A DNA stretch of 64,000 bases, taken from assembly GCA_030428615.1 (NCBI GenBank), contig JAUIDN010000001.1, positions 1-64,000 of the forward strand. The letters run 5' to 3'. Of this stretch, positions 52,721 to 62,210 are shown piece after piece. Source of the DNA: Alphaproteobacteria bacterium. GTDB lineage: Bacteria; Pseudomonadota; Alphaproteobacteria; Sphingomonadales; Emcibacteraceae. The notes beneath the pieces were generated by a model, which saw nothing but the letters and a program-made list of their open reading frames with translations, searched no databases and had not been told where the DNA came from. Positions within the stretch are counted from its first letter, which is position 1. The number at the start of each line of letters is the position of its first letter. The translations under genes were made by a program, and so were the position numbers.

Positions 52721-54412
52721 ATGAAACATGGGATAATAGTTGCTGCCTTAAGTATATATATAAGTACGAATGCCTTTGCCGACGATGCGACGACGGATAA
52801 ATGGATTGAAGAGTTTCAACCCTCAAGCCTTACAAAAGAACAGCAACGGGAAGAAATAAACTGGTTCATTAAAGCGGCTGAACCCTTTAAAGGCATGGAA
52901 ATCAGGGTTGTTTCAGAAACCATTGCCACCCATGAATATGAAAGTAAAACCCTTGCCCAGGCCTTTACGGAACTTACCGGCATCAAAGTCATCCACGATC
53001 TGATCGGTGAAGGCGACGTCGTCGAAAAACTCCAAACCCAGATGCAGTCAGGTGAAAATATTTATGATGCCTATATCAATGATAGCGATCTGATCGGTAC
53101 CCACTGGCGGTATCAGCAGGCAAGAAACCTCACCGACTGGATGACAGGTGCGGGAAAAGATGTGACCAATCCGGGGCTTGATCTTGATGATTTTATCGGT
53201 ACATCCTTTACCACCGGCCCAGACGGAAAGCTTTATCAACTTCCTGATCAGCAGTTCGCAAATCTTTATTGGTTTCGTTACGACTGGTTTACTGACCCTA
53301 AGAATATGACCGATTTTAAGGCCCAATACGGGTATGATCTTGGTGTTCCGATTAACTGGTCGGCATATGAAGATATAGCCGAATTTTTCACCGGGCGTGA
53401 AATTGACGGGGAAAAAGTTTATGGCCATATGGATTACGGGAAAAAAGATCCATCTTTGGGATGGCGGTTTACCGATGCCTGGATGTCAATGGCCGGTATG
53501 GGAGACAAGGGGGAGCCAAACGGCCTTCCTGTTGATGAATGGGGCATCCGTGTAAATGAAAATTCACAGCCCGTCGGTTCCTGCATGGTGCGCGGCGGCG
53601 CGACCAACAGCCCGGCAGCGGTTTACGCGCTGCAAAAATATGTAGACTGGCTTAAAAAATATGCGCCGCCTGCCGCCGCCGGCATGGTTTTTTCAGAAGC
53701 GGGGCCCGTCCCGGCGCAGGGGAATATTGCACAGCAAATGTTTTGGTACACCACCTTTACACCCGACATGGTTAAGGACAATATCCCGGTAGTGAACACC
53801 GACGGCACGCCAAAATGGCGTATGGCGCCCTCTCCTCACGGGGCGTACTGGTCGGAAGGAACAAAAATCGGCTATCAGGATGCAGGATCATGGACGTTGA
53901 TGAAATCAACACCTGATGACCGGGCCAAGGCCGCCTGGCTTTATGCCCAGTTCGTCACATCCAAAACTGTTGATGTGAAAAAATCCCATGTGGGGCTCAC
54001 CTTTATACGTGAAAGTTCCGTCAATCATTCTTCGTTCACTGAACGCGCACCAAAACTCGGTGGCCTGGTTGAATTTTACCGCTCCCCCGCGCGGGTTAGA
54101 TGGTCACCGACCGGGACAAACATACCGGACTACCCAAAATTAGCGCAACTTTGGTGGCAGAATATAGGCGATGCCTCCTCTGGTGATAAATCAGCGCAGG
54201 AAGCGCTAAACGCCCTGTGTATCGCGCAGGAAAGACTACTCAGACGTCTTGAGCGCGCCGGTGTTCAGGGTGAATTTGGCCCAAAAATGAACGATGAAAG
54301 GGGTGCTGAATACTGGCTCGCACAGCCGGGGGCCCCAAAGCCCAAAATTGCCAATGAAAAACCCGCACCGGTTACGATCGGCTATGATGAACTGATAAAA
54401 TCCTGGCAGTGA
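52721..54412 (+). CDS. glpV: Glycerol ABC importer substrate-binding protein GlpV
   Basis: A 563-residue periplasmic binding protein with signal peptide (MKHGIIVAALSIYISTNAFA-DD). It is longer than maltose-type binding proteins (about 400) but of the size seen for GlpV. Segments such as EYESKTLAQAFTELTGIKV, PVGSCMVRGGATNSPAAVYALQ and GYQDAGSWTLMKSTPDDRAKAAWLYAQF fit the family. ATG 52721 has GGAG upstream. Last gene of the importer operon. Confidence 0.93.
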   Translation: MKHGIIVAALSIYISTNAFADDATTDKWIEEFQPSSLTKEQQREEINWFIKAAEPFKGMEIRVVSETIATHEYESKTLAQAFTELTGIKVIHDLIGEGDVVEKLQTQMQSGENIYDAYINDSDLIGTHWRYQQARNLTDWMTGAGKDVTNPGLDLDDFIGTSFTTGPDGKLYQLPDQQFANLYWFRYDWFTDPKNMTDFKAQYGYDLGVPINWSAYEDIAEFFTGREIDGEKVYGHMDYGKKDPSLGWRFTDAWMSMAGMGDKGEPNGLPVDEWGIRVNENSQPVGSCMVRGGATNSPAAVYALQKYVDWLKKYAPPAAAGMVFSEAGPVPAQGNIAQQMFWYTTFTPDMVKDNIPVVNTDGTPKWRMAPSPHGAYWSEGTKIGYQDAGSWTLMKSTPDDRAKAAWLYAQFVTSKTVDVKKSHVGLTFIRESSVNHSSFTERAPKLGGLVEFYRSPARVRWSPTGTNIPDYPKLAQLWWQNIGDASSGDKSAQEALNALCIAQERLLRRLERAGVQGEFGPKMNDERGAEYWLAQPGAPKPKIANEKPAPVTIGYDELIKSWQ

Positions 54413-54528
54413 TCAAATAATAGCAAAATATTTTTGGTCAATTGATTTCAATTGAAAATAGTTACCGAGTGACTTGACTTTGCTTAACCGCTTCCATAGG
54501 CTAAATTTTTATCAAGGGGTTAATCTAT

Positions 54529-55206
54529 ATGTGTTTTTCCGCTTCCGCCAGCTTCACAGCCTGTGCTGTTCTGGCAGCGGCTGGTACTTTGAGCGTTCGC
54601 CGAGCGGCGAAAATTAATGCGGGCATTGGTTTGATGTCACTCTCCACATTTCCGTTATTTTTTGGTATTCAGCAGGGGTTCGAAGGACTCGTGTGGCTGG
54701 GGATGAACGACATAATATCGACCTTTTGGCGAGATGCCGCAAGCGTTGGTTTTGTGTTTTTCGCCTTCTTTTTCTGGCCGGTTGCCGGGCCGGTCACCGG
54801 CTTCCTGATCGAAAAAAAACCTCTTCGCAAACGGATATTCATGTTTCTCATTCCTTCCGGTATCGGCAGCGGTCTTTATCTTTCCTACGTAATTCTGGTA
54901 AATTTCTCGCCGCCGGTTACTTGGGACGGGCACCTCGCCTACTTTTATGATGTCTATATAATAGATTATATGGAATATGTGTATTTCATAACCGCTTGCG
55001 GTGCGCTGATCTTGTCGTCAAACAAGATAGCATTCAGGCTTGGATGTGTTCTTGCCGCGTCCTTTGCGTTCACGATGATTGGTTATCAACTTCTTTCACT
55101 GCCATCAGTATGGTGTTTTTTTGCGGCAATTTGCAGTCTGATTGTGGTTATTGACCTGTATCGCGCGAAACCAGCCAGAGAAGAGACCGTGATCCTGTCC
55201 TCATAA
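54529..55206 (+). CDS. DUF6629-type membrane protein
   Basis: A 225-residue inner membrane protein with about seven hydrophobic segments, starting MCFSASASFTACAVLAAAGT. The MCFSA start, the early FGIQQGFEGLVWLG segment and overall layout match the DUF6629 family, whose function is unknown. It follows glpV after 116 bp on the same strand but has its own spacing, so membership in the glycerol operon is doubtful. Its stop faces the antiporter's stop 11 nt away. Confidence 0.8.
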   Translation: MCFSASASFTACAVLAAAGTLSVRRAAKINAGIGLMSLSTFPLFFGIQQGFEGLVWLGMNDIISTFWRDAASVGFVFFAFFFWPVAGPVTGFLIEKKPLRKRIFMFLIPSGIGSGLYLSYVILVNFSPPVTWDGHLAYFYDVYIIDYMEYVYFITACGALILSSNKIAFRLGCVLAASFAFTMIGYQLLSLPSVWCFFAAICSLIVVIDLYRAKPAREETVILSS

Positions 55207-55217
55207 GTGTCCTAAAA

Positions 55218-56720
55218 TTACGTAGAAGTCTTTTCACCAAATAACTTCATGATGATATTTATCGTGACATATTGGATCACAATGACGAAGAAAATAACCA
55301 TCGGCGACGGGTAAAATGCTGCAAACAAAAAGGCGAGCATGGTCATAAACCCGTTAACGATAGCATATGAAAACTGTGTTGATACGTGGTCAATATGCGG
55401 GCAGTCCGCCCCCATTGATGCCAAAACGGTTGTATCAGAAATGGGTGATGTGTGATCTCCGAACAGACCGCCGCTTAACACGGCGGCAATCGTAAGCACG
55501 AGCGGCGCATTCAACGTGTATGCCACAGGCACGACGATAATCATCAATATGGCAAAGGTACCGTATGACGAACCGGTTGCAAATGACATAACAGCCCCCA
55601 ATGTAAATACAATTACCGGAATAAAGTCAGGAGAAATGCTGTCTCCTATCAAGCTCGCAAGATAGAACCCTGTTTGAAGTTCTTTACAAATTGAACTTAA
55701 CGACCACGCCAGAACCAAAACCATGCAGATAAAGACAAGCTTCTGCATCCCCCGTACATAATGCTGTAAACAGTCATCATATGTGATTTTCATGTTTTTC
55801 TTCATCAGATATGCGCAGGCAACAGACGCAAAGATATAAGCTGTAAATATTCCGCCACGCATGTGAATGCTTTGCACACCTTCATTCATGACAAAATATG
55901 AAAAATAAACAACCATTGTGAGTAGCAGAATTGACAATGGAATTACGAAGGTGCTTATTTTCGGGGTCACACTTTCCGAATCCTGAGAAACATCGGCTTC
56001 ATCGTCTTCCACAAGCCCATTCTTCACCGCCTCATCATATCGGCGCTGTGCGCGCGCCATTGGACCATAGTCTTTACCCGTTGACAACATCATCGGGATC
56101 GATATCAGCGCCAGAAATGCGTAAAACTGGTAAGGCCAGACGGATAATAAGACCTGATAAGCTTCGCCTTCTATACCAACGTCATTATATGAATTTTCAA
56201 TAAGGCTCATAATATAAATCCCCCAGCTGATGAACGGGACAAGAATACTTACCGGGGATGCAGTTGTATCAACGATGTAGGCGAGCTTCTCCCTGCATAT
56301 GCGTAGCTCCCTGAATACCGGTTTGAAAAGAGGCCCGACAATCAGTGCATTTCCTGAATCGGTAAAAAATATGCAAATTCCCGCAAACCAAGCCGCAAGC
56401 TGCGCCCGCACCCGGGTTGAAATAAATTTTACCATTACGCTCGAAAATGATCTGGCACCGCCGGATTTCGTCAACAAATGCACAAACCCCCCTATCGCAA
56501 ACATAATGACGATCACTTGCGTGTTTGAACCACTGGTAACCTGAACAAAAATATATTTTTCAACAAGTTCCGTTATGGCAAAAAACAGATTAAAATCTGC
56601 CAAAATGAACGAACCGCCAATCGCACCAGCCGTAAGCGCGAAGATGATATTGCGCGTATAAACCGCCAGGAAGATACTTAGCGCGGGCGGTAATATTGAT
56701 AAAAACCCATAATCACTCAT
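55218..56720 (-). CDS. NhaC-family antiporter (second copy)
   Basis: A 500-residue inner membrane protein with about 11-12 hydrophobic segments. Family motifs are FFTDSGNALIVGP, SFATGSSYGTFAILMIIVVP and GGLFGDHTSPISDTTVLASMGAD. It differs from the copy at 24046 in length and detail, so they are not a recent duplication. It lies 77 nt after the D-amino acid dehydrogenase gene on the same strand, so the pair is probably an operon. It might exchange amino acids or keto acids with sodium or protons; this is inference. Confidence 0.9.
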   Translation of the reverse strand: MSDYGFLSILPPALSIFLAVYTRNIIFALTAGAIGGSFILADFNLFFAITELVEKYIFVQVTSGSNTQVIVIMFAIGGFVHLLTKSGGARSFSSVMVKFISTRVRAQLAAWFAGICIFFTDSGNALIVGPLFKPVFRELRICREKLAYIVDTTASPVSILVPFISWGIYIMSLIENSYNDVGIEGEAYQVLLSVWPYQFYAFLALISIPMMLSTGKDYGPMARAQRRYDEAVKNGLVEDDEADVSQDSESVTPKISTFVIPLSILLLTMVVYFSYFVMNEGVQSIHMRGGIFTAYIFASVACAYLMKKNMKITYDDCLQHYVRGMQKLVFICMVLVLAWSLSSICKELQTGFYLASLIGDSISPDFIPVIVFTLGAVMSFATGSSYGTFAILMIIVVPVAYTLNAPLVLTIAAVLSGGLFGDHTSPISDTTVLASMGADCPHIDHVSTQFSYAIVNGFMTMLAFLFAAFYPSPMVIFFVIVIQYVTINIIMKLFGEKTST

Positions 56721-56797
56721 TACTCAATCATCCCTTATATATTTCTGGTTTTTGTTTTATGACGTATCCGATATTCAGTTGTAGGCGCGAAACACAG

Positions 56798-58042
56798 CTA
56801 TTGACAGTCTGATCTGACTTTTTCCGTTAATTTCGCGGCAGAACCAAACGCCAATATCCATCCCGTTGAGCCATGCCCGGCATTTATGTATAAATTTTCT
56901 TCGCCTGCCCGGCCAATCATTGGCATTTCATCTGGTGTCTGCGGCCTTAAACCACTCCATATATCAGGTGGCTCGTCGAATTTCGCACCATTCGGTATAA
57001 GGTCCATGGCTTTTTGTTTTAATTGCTGCACATGTTTTTTCCGGATCGTCAGATCATCTGAAAAAATTGCATATCCCGCGACACGGACCTGATCACCAAG
57101 TCGAAGAACGACAAATTTACCCGCTGAATCCGTGATGCTGAGGTTCGGTGAATTTTCACCTACTGGATAAGTAAGGCTTATCCCTTTAATACCTATCAAA
57201 GGCTTTTTACCGGGATAAGGTTTTGATAATAATTTGGGACTTTCATAGCCAGCCGATATGACAAACACATCACCTTCATAGCTTCCTTTGTCCGTTTTTA
57301 CGGCAACAACCCTGCCCTTATGTCTGGTAAGCTCCTTTACCTGTTCATTAAAGCTGATAGAGCCGTTCAATTTTTCAACCAGCACTTTTGCCAGATTTTG
57401 ACAATAACGTCTGCAATCGCCCACTTCCGCGTCCGGAAGATAGATGGCTCCCGCTATTTCCCGGCGCGTGTCGTGCAGGGCGGGTTCTCGTTCGAAACAT
57501 TGTTCTTTTGATAATATTTGATAACTTCCACCAAACTGCGCCTGAAAATCGGCGGTTTTCCTCGCACCCGTCAACCCCGCCTCATTCGGATAGATGATTA
57601 ATTTCCCGGCTTTACGCCAGTCATAGTCAAATTTGTGACGCTCATTAAATTCGTACATTTTGGTCTGAGAAAGTGCCGCAAGCTCTAAAATGTTTTTTGT
57701 ATTTTCGGCCCATGATTTGGCATTGCATTGGCCAATAAATTTTCCTAACCAAACAAAATTAGACGGCTTCAAAAGGCCCGTTACAACGACGCCCTGATCC
57801 GGATCTGTAAGCGTCCTGGGCAGTGATTTTAAAAAAGATGGAGATGCCAAAGCACTGATATTATTAAATAATAATTGCCCGGCATTGGCTTTACTGGTCC
57901 CTGCGCCCGGTTCATTCTCCCGCTCCAGCACAGTTACATTAAATCCGGCTTCTGCCAACGTACAGGCTGTCGTCAATCCGACAATACCAGCACCTATCAC
58001 CACGGCTTTATTATTACTTTTATGGATTATGCCAGACTCCAA
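56798..58042 (-). CDS. DadA-type D-amino acid dehydrogenase (FAD)
   Basis: A 414-residue FAD-dependent oxidoreductase of the DAO superfamily. The dinucleotide motif is VVIGAGIVGLTTACTLAEAGF at residues 14-34. DadA-like segments are LERENEPGAGTSKANAGQL, WSGLRPQTPDEMPMIG and the C-terminal LYINAGHGSTGWILAFGSA. DadA oxidatively deaminates D-amino acids at the inner membrane, passing electrons to the respiratory chain. Start is TTG 58042; no ATG fits before the FAD motif. Operonic with the NhaC copy, and divergent from glpK across 168 bp. Confidence 0.9.
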   Translation of the reverse strand: MESGIIHKSNNKAVVIGAGIVGLTTACTLAEAGFNVTVLERENEPGAGTSKANAGQLLFNNISALASPSFLKSLPRTLTDPDQGVVVTGLLKPSNFVWLGKFIGQCNAKSWAENTKNILELAALSQTKMYEFNERHKFDYDWRKAGKLIIYPNEAGLTGARKTADFQAQFGGSYQILSKEQCFEREPALHDTRREIAGAIYLPDAEVGDCRRYCQNLAKVLVEKLNGSISFNEQVKELTRHKGRVVAVKTDKGSYEGDVFVISAGYESPKLLSKPYPGKKPLIGIKGISLTYPVGENSPNLSITDSAGKFVVLRLGDQVRVAGYAIFSDDLTIRKKHVQQLKQKAMDLIPNGAKFDEPPDIWSGLRPQTPDEMPMIGRAGEENLYINAGHGSTGWILAFGSAAKLTEKVRSDCQ

Positions 58043-58210
58043 TTGCCTATATCACCTGTTACATTAACCCTATATCATCAAATGATAAGTAAGTGAACGA
58101 CTTCATATACCGGAATTCATTTTGCGACAGCGACCGTTTATAATATCATGTGATTATACAGTATATTATATTAAACTATTACTTCAATAAAATAAGATAA
58201 CACATTGTAA

Positions 58211-59683
58211 ATGAAATATATTTTATCAATTGATCAAGGAACAACATCAACCAGGTCCGTTTTATTTGATGAACAAATAAAACCGGCAATAACAGCACAG
58301 CAGGAATTTGGGGAAATTTTTCCAAAATCCGGCTGGGTTGAACATGATCCCGCGGAAATCTGGAGAACAACACTTGAAACGATAAATGAGGTTATAGCAA
58401 AAGTCGACGCCAGCGATATCACGGCAATTGGCATCACCAATCAACGCGAAACTACCCTTATCTGGGACAGGGAAACCGGGGAACCAATCTATAACGCCAT
58501 CGTATGGCAGGACCGCAGAACAGCGCATTATTGTGATGACCTAAAAAAACAGGGTTATGAAGACGAAATCATTCATAAAACCGGACTTTTGCTTGACCCG
58601 TATTTTTCGGGCACAAAAATAAAATGGATACTGGACCATATTGACGGCGCACACGAGCGGGCAAAGGCAGGGAAACTCGCTTTCGGGACGGTCGATTGCT
58701 TCTTAATCTGGAAATTAACTGGTGGAGTGTCCCATAAAACGGACGCAACAAACGCGTCACGCACAATGCTTTATAATATTCGAGAAGGATGTTGGGACAG
58801 GGATATATGTGCCCTGCTCAATATTCCCATGGAAATTCTTCCCGAAGTGATGGACTGTGCAGCGGATTTCGGCACTGCGACCGTCACTCACCCCCCTCTT
58901 CCCATTCTTGGCGTTGCTGGTGATCAGCAGGCCGCAACTATTGGCCAGACCTGTTTTGAGCCGGGCATGATGAAATCGACATATGGCACGGGTTGCTTTG
59001 CGCTGCTCAATACCGGGGACCAGCTTGTCACGTCGCACAACCGCCTTCTGAGTACCATTGCGTACCAATTAGATGGTAAAGTCACATATGCGCTCGAAGG
59101 ATCCATTTTCGTTGCAGGGGCCGCTGTACAGTGGCTACGGGATGGCATCAAAGTTATTGATCATGTTGCCGATACAGAAACATTGGCAAAAAAAGCCGAT
59201 GAACAGCATAAGCTGTATATGGTTCCGGCCTTTACCGGACTGGCCGCACCGCATTGGGACCCGGACGCCCGCGGTGCTATTTACGGGCTAGTGCGAAATA
59301 GCGGCCCGGCTGAACTGGCCCGAGCTACCCTCGAAAGTGTTGCTTATCAAACCCGCGACCTTTTCGAAGGGATGAAAAGTGACATAACAACCCCGCTCCA
59401 TGCAATATTGCGGGTGGATGGCGGCATGGCGGCATCAGATTGGACCATGCAGTTTCTAAGTGATATAATGGATGCTCCCATTGACAGGCCGGTTATCACG
59501 GAAACAACAGCATTGGGTGCCGCGTGGCTGGCGGGAATGCGTGCAGGAATTTATCCAGACCGCGAAGGATTTTCAGAAAACTGGGCACTTGAACGGCGGT
59601 TTATTCCCAAAATGTCCGCTGAAATACGTGAAAAATTTTATCTTGAGTGGCAAAATGCCGTCACAAGAACGCTTACAAAATAA
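58211..59683 (+). CDS. glpK: Glycerol kinase
   Basis: A 490-residue FGGY kinase that traps imported glycerol as glycerol 3-phosphate. Diagnostic segments are [73 protein letters not shown] and the C-terminal [20 protein letters not shown]. It is on the same strand as the glycerol importer, 3.8 kb downstream and separated by the DadA-NhaC operon. glpD is not in the window. Confidence 0.97.
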   Translation: MKYILSIDQGTTSTRSVLFDEQIKPAITAQQEFGEIFPKSGWVEHDPAEIWRTTLETINEVIAKVDASDITAIGITNQRETTLIWDRETGEPIYNAIVWQDRRTAHYCDDLKKQGYEDEIIHKTGLLLDPYFSGTKIKWILDHIDGAHERAKAGKLAFGTVDCFLIWKLTGGVSHKTDATNASRTMLYNIREGCWDRDICALLNIPMEILPEVMDCAADFGTATVTHPPLPILGVAGDQQAATIGQTCFEPGMMKSTYGTGCFALLNTGDQLVTSHNRLLSTIAYQLDGKVTYALEGSIFVAGAAVQWLRDGIKVIDHVADTETLAKKADEQHKLYMVPAFTGLAAPHWDPDARGAIYGLVRNSGPAELARATLESVAYQTRDLFEGMKSDITTPLHAILRVDGGMAASDWTMQFLSDIMDAPIDRPVITETTALGAAWLAGMRAGIYPDREGFSENWALERRFIPKMSAEIREKFYLEWQNAVTRTLTK

Positions 59684-59802
59684 CACTATTCTGCCATAAA
59701 ACGGACATATCAGTGGTCATAATCGGTCAATAGGTACAATTTTAATAAAATTTTTTAATTATTATTGAACCCAAATGGATAACTTTGGACGGGAGTAGTA
59801 TT

Positions 59803-60939
59803 ATGAAAAAAATAATCTTATGCGGCGTTGCCGCAACCGCACTTGTGGGCACAAGTGCACAAGCCCAGGAAGGAAACTGGTACGGAGGCCTTGATGGTTA
59901 CTTGAGTTTTCTCGGGCAGGAAAAATCAGAAAGCAATACCCACGATATTCAAAACCGTTATAAAACGGGTGGTGGTTTCGCCGGTAAGTTTGGATATGAT
60001 TTTGGGCAAATTCGTCTGGAAGGCGAAATCGGCAAACATTTCAATTCTGCAAAGGAATTTACAATCGTAAATGACGCTGGTCTTGGCCTATCGAATGGCA
60101 GTGCAACAAATGGCAAAGCAAATGTCACACACTATATGATGAACGCGGTTCTTGATCTTGACGACATTGTCGGAAGTGACGCTGTGGAGCCATTTATCGG
60201 GGGCGGTCTTGGTGTTGCTGATCTCGCACTTCAAAATCTGACCCCTGCCGGATCGACACTTCCCTATGTAAATGGTTCCTCAACGGAATTTGCATATCAG
60301 GCCTTCGCCGGTGTTCGCGTGCCGCTTTCCGATGCTGTGGATGCATCCCTGAATTACCGTTACATGGGAACAAACGACGCCTCGCTGGTTGATCGGTTGG
60401 GTGCTAACTTCAACGCAAGCTACGATGTTCATGACATTGTACTCGGTATTTCATATAAGTTCGGCGTGAAAAAAAATGATGAAATGGCCAAAAAGCCTCA
60501 ACCTATTTCTGTTGCACAGAGACCCGTTCAGGAAGCGGCACCAGTGCCCGACCCAACACCTGTCGCTGATATCGCCCCCGCGGCCCCCGCGCCCGCGCCG
60601 GTGATCGATAAAGGTCCGTACTCAATATATTTCGACTGGGATAGTAGCTATGTGTCAACGGCTGCACGCGAAGTCATTAGAAAAGCCATCATCGAAAGCA
60701 CCAAAGCGGAGCAAATCACAATTCAGGTTGACGGATATGCCGATCGTTCCGGCCCAACAGGCTATAACGATAATCTTTCATTTGAACGGGCAACAGCGGT
60801 AAAAGAAACCCTTATTGCCAATGGTGTTTCCGCCGATAAAATTCTCATTGAAGGGTACGGTGAACGCATGCCCGAAGTCCCAACGGACGATGGCGTCCGC
60901 GAGCAAAAAAACCGCCGGGTGATAATCAAACTAAAGTGA
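59803..60939 (+). CDS. OmpA-family outer membrane protein
   Basis: A 378-residue protein. Signal peptide MKKIILCGVAATALVGTSAQA; ATG 59803 has GGGAG upstream. Residues about 20-215 form an eight-strand beta-barrel (YGGLDGYLSFLG through DIVLGISYKFG). Then a Pro/Ala-rich linker of about 45 residues (PVPDPTPVADIAPAAPAPAP), then the periplasmic OmpA domain (YSIYFDWDSSYV, VDGYADRSGPTGYN, LSFERATAVKETL, EGYGERMPEV), which binds peptidoglycan. Likely a major surface porin or structural protein. Confidence 0.95.
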   Translation: MKKIILCGVAATALVGTSAQAQEGNWYGGLDGYLSFLGQEKSESNTHDIQNRYKTGGGFAGKFGYDFGQIRLEGEIGKHFNSAKEFTIVNDAGLGLSNGSATNGKANVTHYMMNAVLDLDDIVGSDAVEPFIGGGLGVADLALQNLTPAGSTLPYVNGSSTEFAYQAFAGVRVPLSDAVDASLNYRYMGTNDASLVDRLGANFNASYDVHDIVLGISYKFGVKKNDEMAKKPQPISVAQRPVQEAAPVPDPTPVADIAPAAPAPAPVIDKGPYSIYFDWDSSYVSTAAREVIRKAIIESTKAEQITIQVDGYADRSGPTGYNDNLSFERATAVKETLIANGVSADKILIEGYGERMPEVPTDDGVREQKNRRVIIKLK

Positions 60940-60953
60940 TCTACCGGTTAAAG

Positions 60954-60982
60954 AAAAAGGCGCTCAAAAGAGCGCCTTTTTT
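60954..60982. terminator. Strong bidirectional terminator
   Basis: AAAAAGGCGCTC (60954-60965) pairs perfectly with GAGCGCCTTTTT across an AAAA loop. T-runs on both strands make it work for ompA (+) and for the polysaccharide operon (-), whose last stop lies within it at 60981. Confidence 0.92.
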
Positions 60983-62201
60983 ACTTGAGGTCCTCGCCCA
61001 ATATTTCCGCCTCAAGCATATTTGAATCAATAAAGAATTTCGCCGCCCAGTTAAGATATTCAAATCGGCCATATAACCCGTCAATCGGGTATGATCCTTT
61101 GACTCCCCCAACCATCGCATCATTGTGGCCGCTCAAACGTACTGTTTTACGTACGAATTGATTTAATCGACGGGCAGTCTCCAGGTACTTATCCTGTCCC
61201 GTTTCTTTGTAAATAAGTAATAACGAATGAGCGATCTGCACGGAACCGGTCAAACACACCCACGAAACCGCCGGTGTCCAATCCTTTTTCCATCGACCCG
61301 GCAGGTAGCCGTCCTCATCTACAAGGGTTGTAATCGCACCGGCAAACTTCAGTGCCGCAGTGAGAAATGTTTCGTCACGCGAATAAAGATATCCTTCCAT
61401 AATCCCCCTGGTAACATATCCGAGAGTATGTGTAAGCGGACTTTCAGGTTGATCAAGGCAACAATCCGTAAACCAGCCGTTTTCCTGCTGCTTTGTAAGC
61501 GCCCAACGTATATTCTTAAGGGCCGCTTCACCGTATTCCTTGTTGCCCGAAACTTTCGCCGCTTCCAACAGTCCCCACGAAACATGGGTTTCATAGGCCT
61601 TTTCTCCCTTTTCTGCAAAAGGTGTCGAAAACTTGCGCCAACAGCCGTCATCATCCATGGTATCAACGAGCCATTGTGCTGCCCGGTTCATCGCATCATG
61701 ATAACGATCAAATTCCTTTACACCTGCGGCAAGACCAATAAGAATTTGTCCGGTATTAAATGTGACGGGAACGGGATCATTTTCAATACGCCCGCCCTGA
61801 AATGCACCGCTTTCAAGCTGTATTTTTTCAAACCAGTCAAGCGCAATCATCGCACTTTCAAGATAATCCTTATTGTCAAAATAATTTCCACAATCAATTA
61901 AGGTTGGAACGATATATCCGGTTGTTTCCGGATAGGATGTCGCCCAGCCCTTTTTAACGGAAAAATCGCGCGCCATTCCACCATCATGTGATGCTGAATT
62001 TTTTTGCGCGCGTAAAAGCCAGTCAAGCGCCGCTACAACCGTGGCTTTTTTGCCGGGGTCTTCGGGGAGCGGACCTTTATGATCCTTTTTTACTTCTGCC
62101 TGCCCTTCGGGCATAAGCATCTGCAGTTCTTCCCAATGATGATATTTTCTGATCGCTTCAGATGGGATTATTTTTTTAAGCAAAGCCTTCATGAGTAACA
62201 T
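60981..62201 (-). CDS. Alpha/alpha-toroid (six-hairpin glycosidase-like) protein of polysaccharide cluster
   Basis: A 406-residue soluble protein with repeated two-helix units, for example ALDWLLRAQKNSASHDGGMARDF, ALDWFEKIQLESGAFQGG, AAQWLVDTMDDDGCWR, ALKNIRWALTKQQENGWFTD and LKFAGAITTLVDEDGYLPG. The repeat of an aromatic helix followed by a Gly-Ala/Gly-Trp turn is typical of six-hairpin toroid enzymes. It may be a glycoside hydrolase, epimerase or lyase acting on the polysaccharide; no catalytic residues can be named. ATG 62201 has AAAGGCACG upstream. 9-nt gap to the ATP-grasp gene. Confidence 0.82.
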   Translation of the reverse strand: MLLMKALLKKIIPSEAIRKYHHWEELQMLMPEGQAEVKKDHKGPLPEDPGKKATVVAALDWLLRAQKNSASHDGGMARDFSVKKGWATSYPETTGYIVPTLIDCGNYFDNKDYLESAMIALDWFEKIQLESGAFQGGRIENDPVPVTFNTGQILIGLAAGVKEFDRYHDAMNRAAQWLVDTMDDDGCWRKFSTPFAEKGEKAYETHVSWGLLEAAKVSGNKEYGEAALKNIRWALTKQQENGWFTDCCLDQPESPLTHTLGYVTRGIMEGYLYSRDETFLTAALKFAGAITTLVDEDGYLPGRWKKDWTPAVSWVCLTGSVQIAHSLLLIYKETGQDKYLETARRLNQFVRKTVRLSGHNDAMVGGVKGSYPIDGLYGRFEYLNWAAKFFIDSNMLEAEILGEDLK

Positions 62202-62210
62202 CGTGCCTTT

